Assembly (NCBI GenBank): GCA_900769345.1
Contig: CAAGGJ010000143.1
Coordinates: 1 to 7,109 of the forward strand
Length of the DNA: 7,109 nt
Reading direction: 5' to 3'
Source of the DNA: Bacteroidales bacterium
Lineage (GTDB): Bacteria > Bacteroidota > Bacteroidia > Bacteroidales > Muribaculaceae
This document shows, one piece after another, positions 7,047 through 7,109 of this stretch. Both the position numbers and the translations under genes were made by a program. The notes under the pieces are model-generated. The model searched no databases and had not been told where the DNA came from. It saw only the letters and a list, made by a program, of their open reading frames with translations. The first letter of the stretch is position 1, and each line of letters begins with the position of its first letter.

Positions 7047-7109
7047 ATGAAAAAATTATTCTTGAGGCTCGACGGGGGCTGCTCGCCCCCTTGCCGCAAA
7101 GGCGTTCCC
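7047..7109 (+). other. Doubtful ORF start at the window edge containing a GC-rich hairpin
   Basis: An ATG at 7047 opens a frame that stays open for 21 codons to the window end (MKKLFLRLDGGCSPPCRKGV...). The first residues could begin a protein, but the following Gly-, Cys- and Pro-rich part does not look like a signal peptide or a known family. No clear ribosome binding site precedes it. The same stretch holds GGGGGC (7074-7079) and GCCCCC (7085-7090), a 6-bp GC-only stem with a 5-base loop. Composition changes abruptly from AT-rich to GC-rich at about 7062. It could be the start of a gene, an intergenic repeat or an RNA structure; I cannot decide between them. Confidence 0.15.

Noticed and set aside
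1..7109. CRISPR array, tRNA, rRNA or insertion sequence
   Set aside because: No regularly spaced repeats, no tRNA- or rRNA-like sequence and no transposase was seen. The recombinase is of the invertase/resolvase type, and no terminal repeats of an element were found around it.

Overview
The window looks like a chromosomal segment from a gut-type member of the Bacteroidales. A Muribaculaceae- or Prevotella-like host is my guess and cannot be fixed from the sequence. The evidence is a SusC/SusD outer-membrane pair, two lipoproteins with acidic residues directly after the lipobox cysteine, and a promoter matching the Bacteroidetes -33 TTTG / -7 TAnnTTTG pattern. The genes are moderately GC-rich and the gaps between them are strongly AT-rich. 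All genes lie on the + strand.

Layout. Positions 1-530 hold the 3' part (175 codons) of a serine site-specific recombinase of the DNA-invertase type; its N-terminus lies before the window. Positions 531-764 are an AT-rich regulatory gap. It holds a good Bacteroidetes promoter (577-608), a 9-bp inverted repeat that brackets it (552-560 / 607-615), and a leader of about 150 nt. Positions 765-6839 carry three tightly packed genes: a SusC/RagA TonB-linked porin (1042 aa), a SusD-like lipoprotein (677 aa) and a smaller lipoprotein (291 aa) that resembles DUF4397 proteins. Gaps within this operon are 24 and 12 bp. A strong hairpin terminator at 6873-6907 closes it. The last 200 bases are mostly non-coding, with two further hairpins and one doubtful ORF start at the edge.

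How the genes would work together. SusC is expected to form the outer-membrane channel driven by TonB, and SusD the surface lid that captures ligand. The third lipoprotein would be an accessory surface binding protein, in the place SusE/SusF-type proteins occupy in other loci. No glycosidase, protease, sigma/anti-sigma pair or other regulator is visible, so the substrate is unknown. The invertase next to the operon promoter suggests phase-variable expression of the transporter. I could not find a convincing long pair of invertible-site repeats in the window, so that link is a hypothesis. The rest is a standard nutrient-uptake operon, not an obviously new system.
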